From Sinomonas sp. ASV322 (GTDB lineage Bacteria > Actinomycetota > Actinomycetes > Actinomycetales > Micrococcaceae): a DNA stretch of 64,000 nt. Location: assembly GCF_030908245.1 (NCBI RefSeq), contig NZ_JAVFJJ010000003.1, positions 124,001-188,000 on the forward strand, written 5' to 3'. The number at the start of each line of letters is the position of its first letter. Position 1 is the first letter of the stretch. Shown piece after piece: positions 50,375-58,448 of this stretch. Made by a program: the position numbers and the translations under genes. A model generated the notes under the pieces. It was given only the letters and a program-made list of their open reading frames with translations, was not told the DNA's origin and made no database searches.

Positions 50375-50440
50375 GAGGCCACTGCTACTAAGAGGCCACT
50401 GCGCAATTAAGAGGCCACCACACACTCAGAGGCCTCTGAG
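50372..50440. repeat. TAAGAGGCCACTG direct repeat and adjacent 16-bp palindrome
   Basis: TAAGAGGCCACTG occurs at 50372 and 50389 and, less its last base, at 50408. It is followed by the perfect palindrome CTCAGAGGCCTCTGAG (50425-50440). The first copy supplies the stop codon of the membrane protein gene. All copies share the GAGGCC core with the palindrome. Confidence 0.85.
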
Positions 50441-50490
50441 TGGCGTCATACGCGGCGGGGAGGCCCTAGCCGAGGCGCTACGATGGCGCT

Positions 50491-50604
50491 ATGTCTGTTC
50501 TTGCGTGGGAAATCCTCTTCATCGTCCTTCTCGTGATCGCCGGCGTCTCCATGGCGTGGTTCGCCGTCTACACGATCCTGGGCCTCTTCCGCGGCCAGCG
50601 CTGA
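50491..50604 (+). CDS. small membrane protein, 37 residues
   Basis: A 37-codon frame starts with ATG and encodes a single TM helix (EILFIVLLVIAGVSMAWFAV) followed by TILGLFRGQR, with the charged end inside. Codon choice is typical of the region. It lies 18 bp before the nitrobindin-like gene and is probably co-transcribed. Short one-helix proteins in this position are seen in related genomes as far as I recall; the function is unknown. Confidence 0.55.
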   Translation: MSVLAWEILFIVLLVIAGVSMAWFAVYTILGLFRGQR

Positions 50605-50621
50605 CCGTCCCGGAGAGCGCG

Positions 50622-51251
50622 GTGCCCATCGAGATTCCCACCGGACTCACTCCCGAACTGGTCCCGCTGTCGTGGCTCATCGGGGAGTGGGAGGGCCATG
50701 GGCGTCTCGGCGCGGGCGAAGCGGCGGACGAGCACTTCGGCCAGCACGTCACCTTCGCCCACCACGGCTTCCCGTACCTCGAATACACGGCCGAGAGCTG
50801 GCTCTGCGACGAAGCCGGCATTCGGCTGCGGCCCCTCTCGATCGAGACAGGGTTCTGGCAGCTCGACCGTCCGCTCCAGGAGGCCGACGGCGGCCCCGGC
50901 CTGACGCCCGCCGACATCGTCCCGGCGTACAAGACCGCGGATGAGGTCGAGGCCCTCCGCAACGGCGATGGCGGATTCGACATCACGGTTTCGGTACTCC
51001 ACCCGGCCGGGATCGCCGAGCTGTACTACGGCCAGATCAAGGGGCCACAGATCCACCTCAGCACGGACGCCGTCCTCCGCGGTGCCAACAGCCGGGACTA
51101 TTCGGCCGCGACGCGCATCTTCGGCCTCGTCAACGGCGACCTCTTCTGGCGGTGGGACGTCGCCGCGGGAGGGGCTCCGCTCGCGCCGCACGCCTCCGCG
51201 ATCCTGCGCCGCGTGGCTGCGCCCGTGCCGCCCCAGCAGCCCACGGAATGA
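50622..51251 (+). CDS. nitrobindin-like (FABP/THAP4) haem-binding protein
   Basis: The 209-residue protein has the ten-stranded FABP-like barrel of the nitrobindin family (Rv2717c type). LSWLIGEWEGHGRL is the GxWxGxG family signature near residue 14; HHGFPYLEYTAESWL and RPLSIETGFWQLDRP follow. Family members bind b-type haem through a C-terminal histidine and react with peroxynitrite. The C-terminal histidine candidate is in LAPHASAILRRV. A GGAGAG site precedes the GTG at 50622. Confidence 0.85.
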   Translation: MPIEIPTGLTPELVPLSWLIGEWEGHGRLGAGEAADEHFGQHVTFAHHGFPYLEYTAESWLCDEAGIRLRPLSIETGFWQLDRPLQEADGGPGLTPADIVPAYKTADEVEALRNGDGGFDITVSVLHPAGIAELYYGQIKGPQIHLSTDAVLRGANSRDYSAATRIFGLVNGDLFWRWDVAAGGAPLAPHASAILRRVAAPVPPQQPTE

Positions 51252-51329
51252 TCCGGGCCGAAACCGGCTGATACCGGGCACTTTCTGCGCCGGTGGACTG
51301 AATCCGACTTCTTGGACGTTGAACAGATC

Positions 51330-52457
51330 ATGAGCTTCACTTCCCCTCTTCTTGCCCGTCCCGGCGCCGTCGCGGCCTCGGGGGCTAACGCCGGGGCCGC
51401 CGCCCACTACGGTGACCCGCTGCGGGAGCAGCGCGCGCTCGCCGAGGGGCGCGCCGTCGTCGACCTCTCCTTCCGCGGCGTCGTCACGGTGACCGGGCCG
51501 GACCGGCTCACGTGGCTCACGACGCTTTCGTCGCAGCAGGTCGCGAACCTCGCCCCGGGCGAGTCCGCCGAACTTCTGCTCCTGAGCCTCCAAGGCCGCA
51601 TCGAGTACGACGCGCGGATCGTCGACGACGGCACGACGGCGTGGCTCCTCGTCGAAGCGGGCGAGGCTGTGGGGCTCACCGCATGGCTCGATTCGATGCG
51701 CTTCATGCTTCGGGTCGAGGTTGCGGACGTGAGCGACGCGTGGGGCGTGCTTGCCGCGACCCGGCGGCTCGACGAGTTCGCGGGGCTGGCCGGAATCGGG
51801 CCCGTGTGGCAGGACCCGTGGCCGCACGTCGCGCCGGGGGGCTACAGCTACGCGACCGTGGCCGAAGACCGCCATCCCGGGCTGGAGCGGCCGTGGTTCG
51901 AGCAGCTCGTTCGGGCTGACGAGCTCGAGGTGGTCGCGGACGCCCTTGACGCCTCGGGCGTGGGCCTTGCGGGGTCGATGGCGAGCGAGGCCCTCCGCAT
52001 CGCCGCATGGCGCCCACGCGTCGGCTTCGAGACCGACGACAAGACGATCCCGCATGAGCTTGATCTTCTTCGAACAGCCGTGCATCTTTCCAAGGGCTGC
52101 TACAAGGGCCAGGAGACGATCGCGCGCGTCCACAACCTCGGGCACCCGCCGCGGCGGCTCGTCATGCTCCAGCTCGACGGCTCGGCCCACACGCTGCCCA
52201 CGGCAGGCAGCCCGGTGTTCCTCGCGGGCGACGGCGGCGCGAAGGCCGTCGGCCGGGTCACCTCGGCGGCACTCCACTACGAGATGGGCCCGATCGCCCT
52301 CGCCGTCGTCAAGCGCAGCACGGACCCCAGCGCGGCCCTTGTCGTCCACGGTGAGGCCGAGGGCGAGACGTACGCTGCAGCCCAGGAGACCATCGTCGCG
52401 CCGGACGCCGGGCAGGTCGTCGATCGGCCTGCGGGGCTTCTGCGCGGCCACCCCTGA
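51330..52457 (+). CDS. ygfZ: YgfZ/GcvT-domain folate-binding protein
   Basis: This 375-residue protein carries the YgfZ signature KGCYKGQETIARV near residue 255, with the conserved cysteine, which separates it from the glycine-cleavage T protein. YgfZ proteins bind folate and help mature or repair some iron-sulfur enzymes. The N-terminal GcvT fold shows LSFRGVVTVTGPDRLTWLTT and LLSLQGRIEYDARIVDDG. The ATG at 51330 is preferred to a TTG six codons earlier; neither has a strong ribosome site. It follows the nitrobindin-like gene in the same direction at 78 bp. Confidence 0.9.
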   Translation: MSFTSPLLARPGAVAASGANAGAAAHYGDPLREQRALAEGRAVVDLSFRGVVTVTGPDRLTWLTTLSSQQVANLAPGESAELLLLSLQGRIEYDARIVDDGTTAWLLVEAGEAVGLTAWLDSMRFMLRVEVADVSDAWGVLAATRRLDEFAGLAGIGPVWQDPWPHVAPGGYSYATVAEDRHPGLERPWFEQLVRADELEVVADALDASGVGLAGSMASEALRIAAWRPRVGFETDDKTIPHELDLLRTAVHLSKGCYKGQETIARVHNLGHPPRRLVMLQLDGSAHTLPTAGSPVFLAGDGGAKAVGRVTSAALHYEMGPIALAVVKRSTDPSAALVVHGEAEGETYAAAQETIVAPDAGQVVDRPAGLLRGHP

Positions 52458-52521
52458 CCGGCCGCGAGCCATGGCCCACGAGCGCGCAACGTGATGTTTC
52501 TCTCTGATCGCGGCGGGCGAA

Positions 52522-52553
52522 CACTTGCGGACATCCGCTGTCCGCAGGAAGTG
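52522..52553. promoter_or_regulatory. inverted repeat before the MFS transporter gene
   Basis: TGCGGAC and GTCCGCA (52526-52532 and 52540-52546) are perfect 7-bp arms around a 7-bp spacer, and CACT/AGTG continue outside with a 3-base offset. It lies 14-45 bp before the MFS start, a usual place for a repressor site; no regulator gene is adjacent. Confidence 0.4.
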
Positions 52554-52566
52554 AGAACCTAGTTCG

Positions 52567-54159
52567 GTGGAACGCATCGAACGGCCGTGGGCGGCCCTCT
52601 GGTCTCTTGTCATCGGCTTCTTCATGATCCTTATCGACACGACGATCGTCTCGGTCGCCAACCCCGCGATCATGCGAGGGATCGGCGCGGACATCAACGA
52701 GGTCATCTGGGTCACGAGCGCGTATCTGCTCGCATACGTCGTGCCTCTGCTCATCACGGGTCGTCTGGGCGACCGCTTCGGGCCCAAGAACATGTACCTC
52801 GCGGGCCTCGTGATCTTCACGCTCGCGTCGCTGTGGTGCGGGCTCTCGGGGAGCGTCGCGTCGCTCGTTGCGGCGCGCGTCGTTCAGGGCCTCGGCGCGG
52901 GCCTCATGACCCCGCAGACGATGGCCGTCATCACGCGCATCTTCCCGCCGGAGCGCCGTGGCGCGGCGATGAGCATCTGGGGCTCCACCGCGGGCGTCGC
53001 GATGCTGGTGGGCCCGATCCTGGGCGGTGTCCTCGTGGACAGCCTGGGCTGGCAGTGGGTGTTCTTCATCAACGTCCCGGTCGGCGTCGTCGGCTTCATC
53101 CTCGCGTTCCGGCTCGTCCCGCGCCTGACGACCCATTCGCATCGCTTCGACTGGCTCGGCGTTGCCCTGAGCGGCGTCGGGATGTTCCTCCTCGTCTTCG
53201 GCATCCAGGAGGGCCAGACGTATTCGTGGGGCACGATCTCGGGCCCGATCACGGTGTGGGGGATCATCATCGCGGGCATCGTCGTCATGGCCGCGTTCGT
53301 CGTGTGGCAGGCCGTCAACAAGGCCGAGCCCCTTGTGCCGCTCGGCCTCTTCCGCGACCGGAACTTCTCCCTCGCGAACCTCGGCATCTCGACGGTCGGC
53401 TTCGCCGTGACGTCGTTCGGCCTCCCGACGATCTTCTACTACCAGCTTGTCCGCGGCATGACTCCGACCCAGTCCGCGCTCATGATGATCCCGATGGCCG
53501 TGCTCTCGGGCGGTCTCGCGCCGGTCGCCGGTAAGTTTGTGGACCGCGGCCACGCGAAGGCCATGAACATCGGCGGCATGCTCCTCTTCGCCGTCTCGCT
53601 CGTGCTGTACTACGTGCTCCTCACGCCTGACCAGCCGATCTGGCTGCTCCTCATCCCCGGCACGGTGCTGGGCCTCGCGAATGCGGGGATCTGGGGTCCG
53701 CTCGCGACGCTCGCGACGCGCAGCCTCCCGCCCCAGCTCGCGGGCGCCGGTTCAGGCATCTACAACACGACGCGCCAGATCGGCTCCGTGCTCGGGAGCG
53801 CCGCGATCGCCGCCCTCATGCAGGCCCGAATCAAGGCCGAGCTTCCCCCGCTTCCTGGTGGCGGCCAAAGCACGAGCGCCCTCGCGGCCGGCCGGCTTCC
53901 CGCGTTCATCCAGGGCGGGTTCACGACGGCGATGGCCCAGTCGGTCCTCTTGCCCGCCGGCGTCGTCGTCATCGGCCTCGTCGTCGCCTTCTTCTACGTC
54001 AAGGTGCGTCCGGCGGCCCAGGCTCCTGCCGGCGGCCCGCAGGCGGCCGGGGCGCGCGGGGCGGCCACGTCCGGGGCGGCCTCCGCGGACGCCAAGTCGG
54101 GCCCCGCGGACGCTGGAGCCGAACGCGAAGGGTCGCCTGTCGACGCAGAGCGCCCTTAG
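52567..54159 (+). CDS. DHA2-family MFS drug transporter (EmrB/QacA type)
   Basis: The 530-residue protein has about 14 TM helices, the count of the DHA2 family of proton-driven multidrug exporters. Motif A appears as GRLGDRFGPKNMYLAG near residue 68, motif C as STAGVAMLVGPILGGVL near 142, and FFINVPVGVVGFILA is typical of EmrB-like proteins. A Pro/Ala/Gly-rich tail of about 45 residues follows the last helix. The GTG start at 52567 has no clear ribosome site. Substrates cannot be named. Confidence 0.9.
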   Translation: MERIERPWAALWSLVIGFFMILIDTTIVSVANPAIMRGIGADINEVIWVTSAYLLAYVVPLLITGRLGDRFGPKNMYLAGLVIFTLASLWCGLSGSVASLVAARVVQGLGAGLMTPQTMAVITRIFPPERRGAAMSIWGSTAGVAMLVGPILGGVLVDSLGWQWVFFINVPVGVVGFILAFRLVPRLTTHSHRFDWLGVALSGVGMFLLVFGIQEGQTYSWGTISGPITVWGIIIAGIVVMAAFVVWQAVNKAEPLVPLGLFRDRNFSLANLGISTVGFAVTSFGLPTIFYYQLVRGMTPTQSALMMIPMAVLSGGLAPVAGKFVDRGHAKAMNIGGMLLFAVSLVLYYVLLTPDQPIWLLLIPGTVLGLANAGIWGPLATLATRSLPPQLAGAGSGIYNTTRQIGSVLGSAAIAALMQARIKAELPPLPGGGQSTSALAAGRLPAFIQGGFTTAMAQSVLLPAGVVVIGLVVAFFYVKVRPAAQAPAGGPQAAGARGAATSGAASADAKSGPADAGAEREGSPVDAERP

Positions 54160-54168
54160 GCTGGGGCC

Positions 54169-54999
54169 ATGACCGCTGCGCCGCTGGTTTCGCTGTCCTC
54201 TGGCCACCACATTCCCCAGCTCGGCCTCGGCACGTGGCCGTTCGACAACGCTCAGGCGGCTGACGTCGTCGCGACGGCGCTCGAGCTCGGCTATCGGCTC
54301 GTCGACACCGCGGAGAACTACGGCAACGAAGAGGGCGTGGGGGAGGGCCTGCGCCGATCCGGCGTGCCCCGCAGCGAGATCTTCCTGACGACGAAGTTCA
54401 ATCGCGCGTGGCACAGTGTCGCCGGTGTGCGCGAGGCGTGGGAGAACAGCGCGAGGCGCCTCGGAGTCGACTACCTCGACCTGTTCCTGATCCACTGGCC
54501 GAACCCGGATCAGGGCACGTACACCGAGGCCTGGGAGGGGCTGCTCGAGCTTCGCGACGAGGGCAAGGTCCACTCGATCGGGGTCTCCAACTTCACTCCC
54601 GAGCACCTCGGCACGATCATCGAGGCCACGGGGGTTGGGCCCGACGTCAACCAGATCCAGCTCTGCCCCTATTGGGTCCAGCATGAGGCCCGCGCGTACC
54701 ACGGGGCCCACGCGATCGCCACCGAGTCGTACAGCCCCCTCGGCAAGGGGCAGGACCTCCTTGCCGAATCGGTGGTCGTGGCGGCCGCCGAGGCACACGG
54801 GGTTACGCCGGCCCAGGCCGTCCTGCGCTGGCACACGCAACAGGGCCTCGTTGCCATCCCGAAGTCCTCCTCGCGCGAGAGGCTCGCGCAGAACCTCGAC
54901 GTGTTCGGCTTCGAGCTCAGCGCGGCGGAGATCGCGGCATTCAACGCCCTCAACGGCTCAGGGCCGAAAGCTGCGGATCCCAACACTTTCGGCCACTGA
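54169..54999 (+). CDS. aldo/keto reductase (2,5-diketo-gluconate reductase-like)
   Basis: The 276-residue protein is a classic AKR barrel of the AKR5-like bacterial type. IPQLGLGTWPFDN, the Asp/Tyr pair in RLVDTAENYGNEEGVGEGL, Lys in FLTTKFNRAWHS and His in DLFLIHWPNPD form the catalytic tetrad. The C-terminal cofactor block is VAIPKSSSRERLAQNLDVF. It lies nine bases after the MFS gene and is probably co-transcribed. The substrate is unknown. Confidence 0.9.
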   Translation: MTAAPLVSLSSGHHIPQLGLGTWPFDNAQAADVVATALELGYRLVDTAENYGNEEGVGEGLRRSGVPRSEIFLTTKFNRAWHSVAGVREAWENSARRLGVDYLDLFLIHWPNPDQGTYTEAWEGLLELRDEGKVHSIGVSNFTPEHLGTIIEATGVGPDVNQIQLCPYWVQHEARAYHGAHAIATESYSPLGKGQDLLAESVVVAAAEAHGVTPAQAVLRWHTQQGLVAIPKSSSRERLAQNLDVFGFELSAAEIAAFNALNGSGPKAADPNTFGH

Positions 55000-55001
55000 C
55001 A

Positions 55002-55063
55002 CATCGACTGCTCCGTAACTGTCGTTTTGGAGCCTCAAAACGACAGTTACGGAGCAGTCGATG
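55002..55063. terminator. 28-bp perfect hairpin between convergent genes
   Basis: CATCGACTGCTCCGTAACTG and eight more bases to 55029 pair without mismatch with 55036-55063, around a GAGCCT loop. It ends the plus-strand reductase gene. Its right arm contains the last codons and the TAA stop of the minus-strand metalloprotease gene. The length is far beyond a normal terminator. Confidence 0.9.
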
Positions 55064-55553
55064 GGGTGTGACCAGCCCTGAGGCGGCGCACGGCGGCGAC
55101 CACGGCTTGGCCATCGCCGAAACAGGGCAGGAGAAGGACGATGTGCGCGAGGTACCACCAAGCCAAGCCAAGCTGCGGGACGGCCACCCAGAGCACCACG
55201 CCCGGGACCACGCAGGCGAGGGGACCGGCGAGGGCGACGGCGATGGCTTGGCGCGCGGTGATCTCGCCGTGGGGCTTGAGCGAGACCCGAAACGCTATGG
55301 CTTCGACAGACACAGCACGGATGCCTCGACACAGTCCCAGCGCGGCGAAGTGGCCGCATTCGTGGACGACATACGATCCGAGCATTCCCATCGAGGCATG
55401 TAGCAGTATTCCCAGCGCAAGGGGAAGCGCTCCCCACGCCCTATGGGCGAGGCCAAGCCAGACGGCTGTGGCAACAAACAGCGCAGGCGCGGCCAGAATC
55501 CAGCTGTAGCGAAGGGCAAGTGCCGATCCGAAACGGAGCGTGCGGACGAGCAC
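55047..55553 (-). CDS. small membrane metalloprotease (M50/site-2-protease-like)
   Basis: The 168-residue protein has about five hydrophobic helices and a zinc-protease motif VVHECGHFAAL (HExxH) near residues 64-74. A second acidic motif appears in LLPCFGDGQAVVAAV near 147, comparable to the DG motif of site-2 proteases. The size matches small peptide-maturation M50 proteases. It starts with a GTG at 55553, four bases after the two-TM gene, and closes the operon. The suggested role is cutting the membrane-embedded peptide encoded at the operon start; this is inference from order and analogy with EpeP. Confidence 0.68.
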   Translation of the reverse strand: MLVRTLRFGSALALRYSWILAAPALFVATAVWLGLAHRAWGALPLALGILLHASMGMLGSYVVHECGHFAALGLCRGIRAVSVEAIAFRVSLKPHGEITARQAIAVALAGPLACVVPGVVLWVAVPQLGLAWWYLAHIVLLLPCFGDGQAVVAAVRRLRAGHTPSTAP

Positions 55554-55557
55554 TGGC

Positions 55558-55881
55558 TTACCTGATATCTGGCCCGTGTTCGACCAGCGCTTCCCTATAG
55601 CGGCGAAGCCAGCCGAAGATCAGGATCGACACGAAGGCCAGCACCGAGAGCACAAGCCACAACGCGACGAAGACCGTCCAGTTCTCGACTCCGAGTTCGA
55701 GGGACATCGAACCGTCGGAGCGATCAATGGCTTCGAAATAGACGCCGCCGAAAAGGCCGACGGCCCGAACGCCTGGCCCCCGGGTCGAAAACATGAGCAC
55801 GAGGATTGCCGTCGTCGCGACGATGAGGGTTCCGAGGAACCCGGCCAGCACCGCATTAACTACCTGTAACAGCCGTTTCAT
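55558..55881 (-). CDS. two-TM membrane protein of unknown function
   Basis: The 107-residue product has helices near 10-31 (AVLAGFLGTLIVATTAILVL) and 68-91 (FVALWLVLSVLAFVSILIFG), with an outside loop of about 36 residues containing YFEAIDRSDGSMSLELGVE. The ATG at 55881 lies inside the end of the permease gene (26-bp overlap) and has AGGAGA upstream. I do not recognise the family. In a peptide-producing operon, a protein of this size would be a candidate for immunity or a transporter accessory. Confidence 0.6.
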   Translation of the reverse strand: MKRLLQVVNAVLAGFLGTLIVATTAILVLMFSTRGPGVRAVGLFGGVYFEAIDRSDGSMSLELGVENWTVFVALWLVLSVLAFVSILIFGWLRRYREALVEHGPDIR

Positions 55882-57289
55882 GGCGCTTTCTCCTCGTGAT
55901 CTGCTTCATGCCGACGATGGAATAGACGACCGCGAGGGCTTGAGCGCACGCGGCACCGAACCCGAGCCACGGGCCGGGAACCTGGAGCAGACCTACCATT
56001 GCGCCGATCGAGACCAGGGCCCCAATGCAGACCGCGTAGCCCGTGAACACCACAATCGGGCTGTCGTTCTCCGCGACGAACACGATGGCAATGAGGGTTG
56101 TCAGTACGACTCCGCTCACGAGTGCGATGGCGACGATGCGTAGATCGGCCAAGGCTTCGGGCCGCGCCGCCGCGAACAACGAGATTGGGACGGCGTGGAC
56201 CGTCGTCACGATCGTCTGCCCGAGCAGCATGTGCACGACTTCCTTGGCCGCGGATCTCGAGTAACCGGGCATGAGCCGGAGTCGATTCGTGGCCGCATAG
56301 ACATAGATGCCTTGGGAAAGCAGGATCAGCGCCGCGTACACGAATGCCGTGCCCCCGTCGAGCCACAGCATGACCGAGCAGATGTAGGCCACGACGACAG
56401 CGATCCACCATTCGGACCGGCGGGCGAGCGCCGTGACGGTTGGCCAGACGGGCAATCCGGGGAGAGGCACAGCCGCCCTCACGAAGCGACGGCGAATGGG
56501 AAACGCCGCTGGCGAAGTCAGGGCGGCAAGGACGACCATCACCGTAGTGAGGGCGAGAAAGGCTGCGGCCGCAACGGGCCAGCCCAGTCGTTCGTGCAGA
56601 AATGGAAAGAGGTTCACGACATGGAATTCAATGCCGCCGCGCAGGAAGTCGCTGCTCATGTCCCGAATAAGGGTCATGGATGCCCCGTTGTACCACAGAG
56701 TCAGGGCTGCCATGAGCGAGAGGACCACGACGTGAACCAGCCGAGATCCTCCGAACGCCTGCACGACCCGGGAGACGACGTTGTACAAGACCGAGAGCAC
56801 CAGGTACGCAGTGACAGCAGTCATGGCGATTCCCGCGAGCAGGCCCGGGACAGCGTCAGGTCCGAGCCTCACGAGCGAAGCAATAGCGATGGGCAAGAAG
56901 AGGCCGCCAACGCACACTCCAACCATCGCGAACTCGTACAGGGCGAGCGCCGCGGACCGCTCGCGCTGACTCACTGGTAGGAGCATCGTGTACCGGACGA
57001 GATCGTCTGACGTCACGAAGAGGATCTTGACGAAGATGAATGCAATGAGGCTCCAGAAGACGACCGTCGTGGTCGAGATCTGGATGACGAGGAACAGCTC
57101 GCGCCGTCCAGGGACTATCTCCCGGAAGACCGACGTCGCGACTGCGCCAAGGACGACGACGCCTGCGAGAACTCCGACACCGAGGAAGATTCTCGCGAGC
57201 CGGCTCCGGAGGACACCTGCCGAGAGTGCTTTGCGAACGAAGTAGCGGAAGAAGAGCCGGGCGACAATGAGGACCTTGGCGACGCTCAC
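55856..57289 (-). CDS. ABC-2-like transporter permease
   Basis: This 477-residue polytopic protein has about ten to twelve TM helices in two bundles (residues about 30-240 and 290-470) separated by a cytoplasmic basic stretch (PIRRRFVRAAV). The VTSDDLVRYTMLLPVSQRER segment after the second helix is typical of ABC-2 type peptide or antibiotic exporters (the YydJ/EcsB-like layout). Its GTG start overlaps the ATPase stop by four bases, so the two form one transporter. GC is below the window average. Confidence 0.75.
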   Translation of the reverse strand: MSVAKVLIVARLFFRYFVRKALSAGVLRSRLARIFLGVGVLAGVVVLGAVATSVFREIVPGRRELFLVIQISTTTVVFWSLIAFIFVKILFVTSDDLVRYTMLLPVSQRERSAALALYEFAMVGVCVGGLFLPIAIASLVRLGPDAVPGLLAGIAMTAVTAYLVLSVLYNVVSRVVQAFGGSRLVHVVVLSLMAALTLWYNGASMTLIRDMSSDFLRGGIEFHVVNLFPFLHERLGWPVAAAAFLALTTVMVVLAALTSPAAFPIRRRFVRAAVPLPGLPVWPTVTALARRSEWWIAVVVAYICSVMLWLDGGTAFVYAALILLSQGIYVYAATNRLRLMPGYSRSAAKEVVHMLLGQTIVTTVHAVPISLFAAARPEALADLRIVAIALVSGVVLTTLIAIVFVAENDSPIVVFTGYAVCIGALVSIGAMVGLLQVPGPWLGFGAACAQALAVVYSIVGMKQITRRKRHETAVTGS

Positions 57290-58026
57290 GCCAACTCGCC
57301 GCAGTCTAGTGCCTCGCGAATGGTACGGCTCAACCGACTCCCGCCCGCGAGTTCGGCTCCCACGTCGAGATCAGCGACGAGTTTGCCGGCCCTGAGAACG
57401 AGAACTCGATCGGCGACGTCTTCGAGAAGACTGAAATCATGGGAGCAGAGCAGCACGCTCTGTCCACGGGATCTCATGTCGCGGAACTCCGCCTTGCACA
57501 CATCGACGGCATCGAGGTCAATGCCGTTGAGTGTCTCATCGATGACCGTCAGCCGGCGCCTCAGCAGGAACGCGCTGCTGAGCAGAAGCTTCTTCTGCAT
57601 TCCGTGGGAATAGTCCTCGATGAGATGGCTGGATCTCCCGGCCATGCCGAACGTCGAGAACTGCTCCTGAATTCTCTCGTCGGTCGGGCCAATTTGGCGA
57701 TAAAGGCCTGCAAGCACTCGAATGTACTCGACTCCCGTGAGGAATTCGGGCAACTCGTTGTCGCTAGGAAGATGGATCGCCCCGATGCGTGCTGTTTCGC
57801 TGCGGTGATCGACGCCATTGACGAGAACGGCTCCTTCTTGCCGCTCCATGAGGTTGAAGATCAACCGGATGAGCGTCGATTTTCCAGAGCCATTCGGCCC
57901 GACGAGCCCGACGATTTCGCCGGCCTCTATACAGAAGCTGACTCCTGTCAGGGCTGGCGCGTTCGACGAGGGGTAGACGAAGCCTACATCGTGAACATTC
58001 AGCGGAAAGTCGTCTTTTTCGAGCAT
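57286..58026 (-). CDS. ABC transporter ATP-binding protein
   Basis: The 246-residue ATPase has Walker A GLVGPNGSGKSTLIRLI near residue 40, a signature region YSHGMQKKLLLSSAFLL near 143 in place of LSGGQ, and Walker B LTVIDETLNGIDLDAV near 162 with the catalytic Glu. CSHDFSLLEDVADRVLVL carries the switch histidine. The degenerate signature (Y-S-H-G-M) is the type found in exporters of the BcrA/EcsA kind. It lies 40 bp after the peptide gene and pairs with the permease. Confidence 0.9.
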   Translation of the reverse strand: MLEKDDFPLNVHDVGFVYPSSNAPALTGVSFCIEAGEIVGLVGPNGSGKSTLIRLIFNLMERQEGAVLVNGVDHRSETARIGAIHLPSDNELPEFLTGVEYIRVLAGLYRQIGPTDERIQEQFSTFGMAGRSSHLIEDYSHGMQKKLLLSSAFLLRRRLTVIDETLNGIDLDAVDVCKAEFRDMRSRGQSVLLCSHDFSLLEDVADRVLVLRAGKLVADLDVGAELAGGSRLSRTIREALDCGELA

Positions 58027-58066
58027 TCGTGTTCTCTGGCCGAAGATCCCTCGCTGCAGGGCGCGA

Positions 58067-58321
58067 TTAACGGCATTCGAAGGAGACGTTGACGCCCCAG
58101 TCTTTATACTGCCATGCGCCCGTGAAGTTTTTGCCCTGATTCACGACACACCAGATCGCGAGTCCGACGAGCAGTCCGACGCCGATTGCGAGGATAACCG
58201 CCAGGAATACCAAGAACCAGGCGTCGTATCGAAGCACGGCAGCGTCGAAGCGGGTCTTCGAACGCTCAGCGAGCTGAGCTGCCCAAGGAGTTGTCGGCAT
58301 AACAGCAAGAATTGTTGACAT
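58067..58321 (-). CDS. small peptide with internal TM and cysteine-bounded tail, candidate precursor
   Basis: The 84-residue product starts with an ATG behind GAGGTGGGGGAT. The N-terminal 32 residues are soluble and slightly basic, residues 35-56 are one strong TM helix (AWFLVFLAVILAIGVGLLVG), and the tail runs from Cys58 to Cys83-Arg84. Between the two cysteines the tail is rich in Trp, Tyr, Asn and Gly (KNFTGAWQYKDWGVNVSF). I know no family match. Position at the head of an ABC exporter-metalloprotease operon makes a secreted or processed peptide plausible; a membrane accessory subunit is the alternative. Confidence 0.6.
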   Translation of the reverse strand: MSTILAVMPTTPWAAQLAERSKTRFDAAVLRYDAWFLVFLAVILAIGVGLLVGLAIWCVVNQGKNFTGAWQYKDWGVNVSFECR

Positions 58322-58382
58322 ATCCCCCACCTCTATCGGGTTGTCGCCGCCTATTCGCCGGCGTCTGAGTGGTATGTCATCG

Positions 58383-58411
58383 ATATTTGCTGAGCGCCGG
58401 ATCTCCGTCAA
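58383..58411 (-). promoter_or_regulatory. promoter candidate of the peptide-ABC operon
   Basis: On the minus strand TTGACG (58406-58411) and AAATAT (58383-58388) are separated by 17 bp, about 62 bp before the peptide start. The -35 is good and the -10 weak. Confidence 0.4.
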
Positions 58412-58448
58412 GAGAGGCGGGTCCCATATGCCCACCTGTCATAAATGC

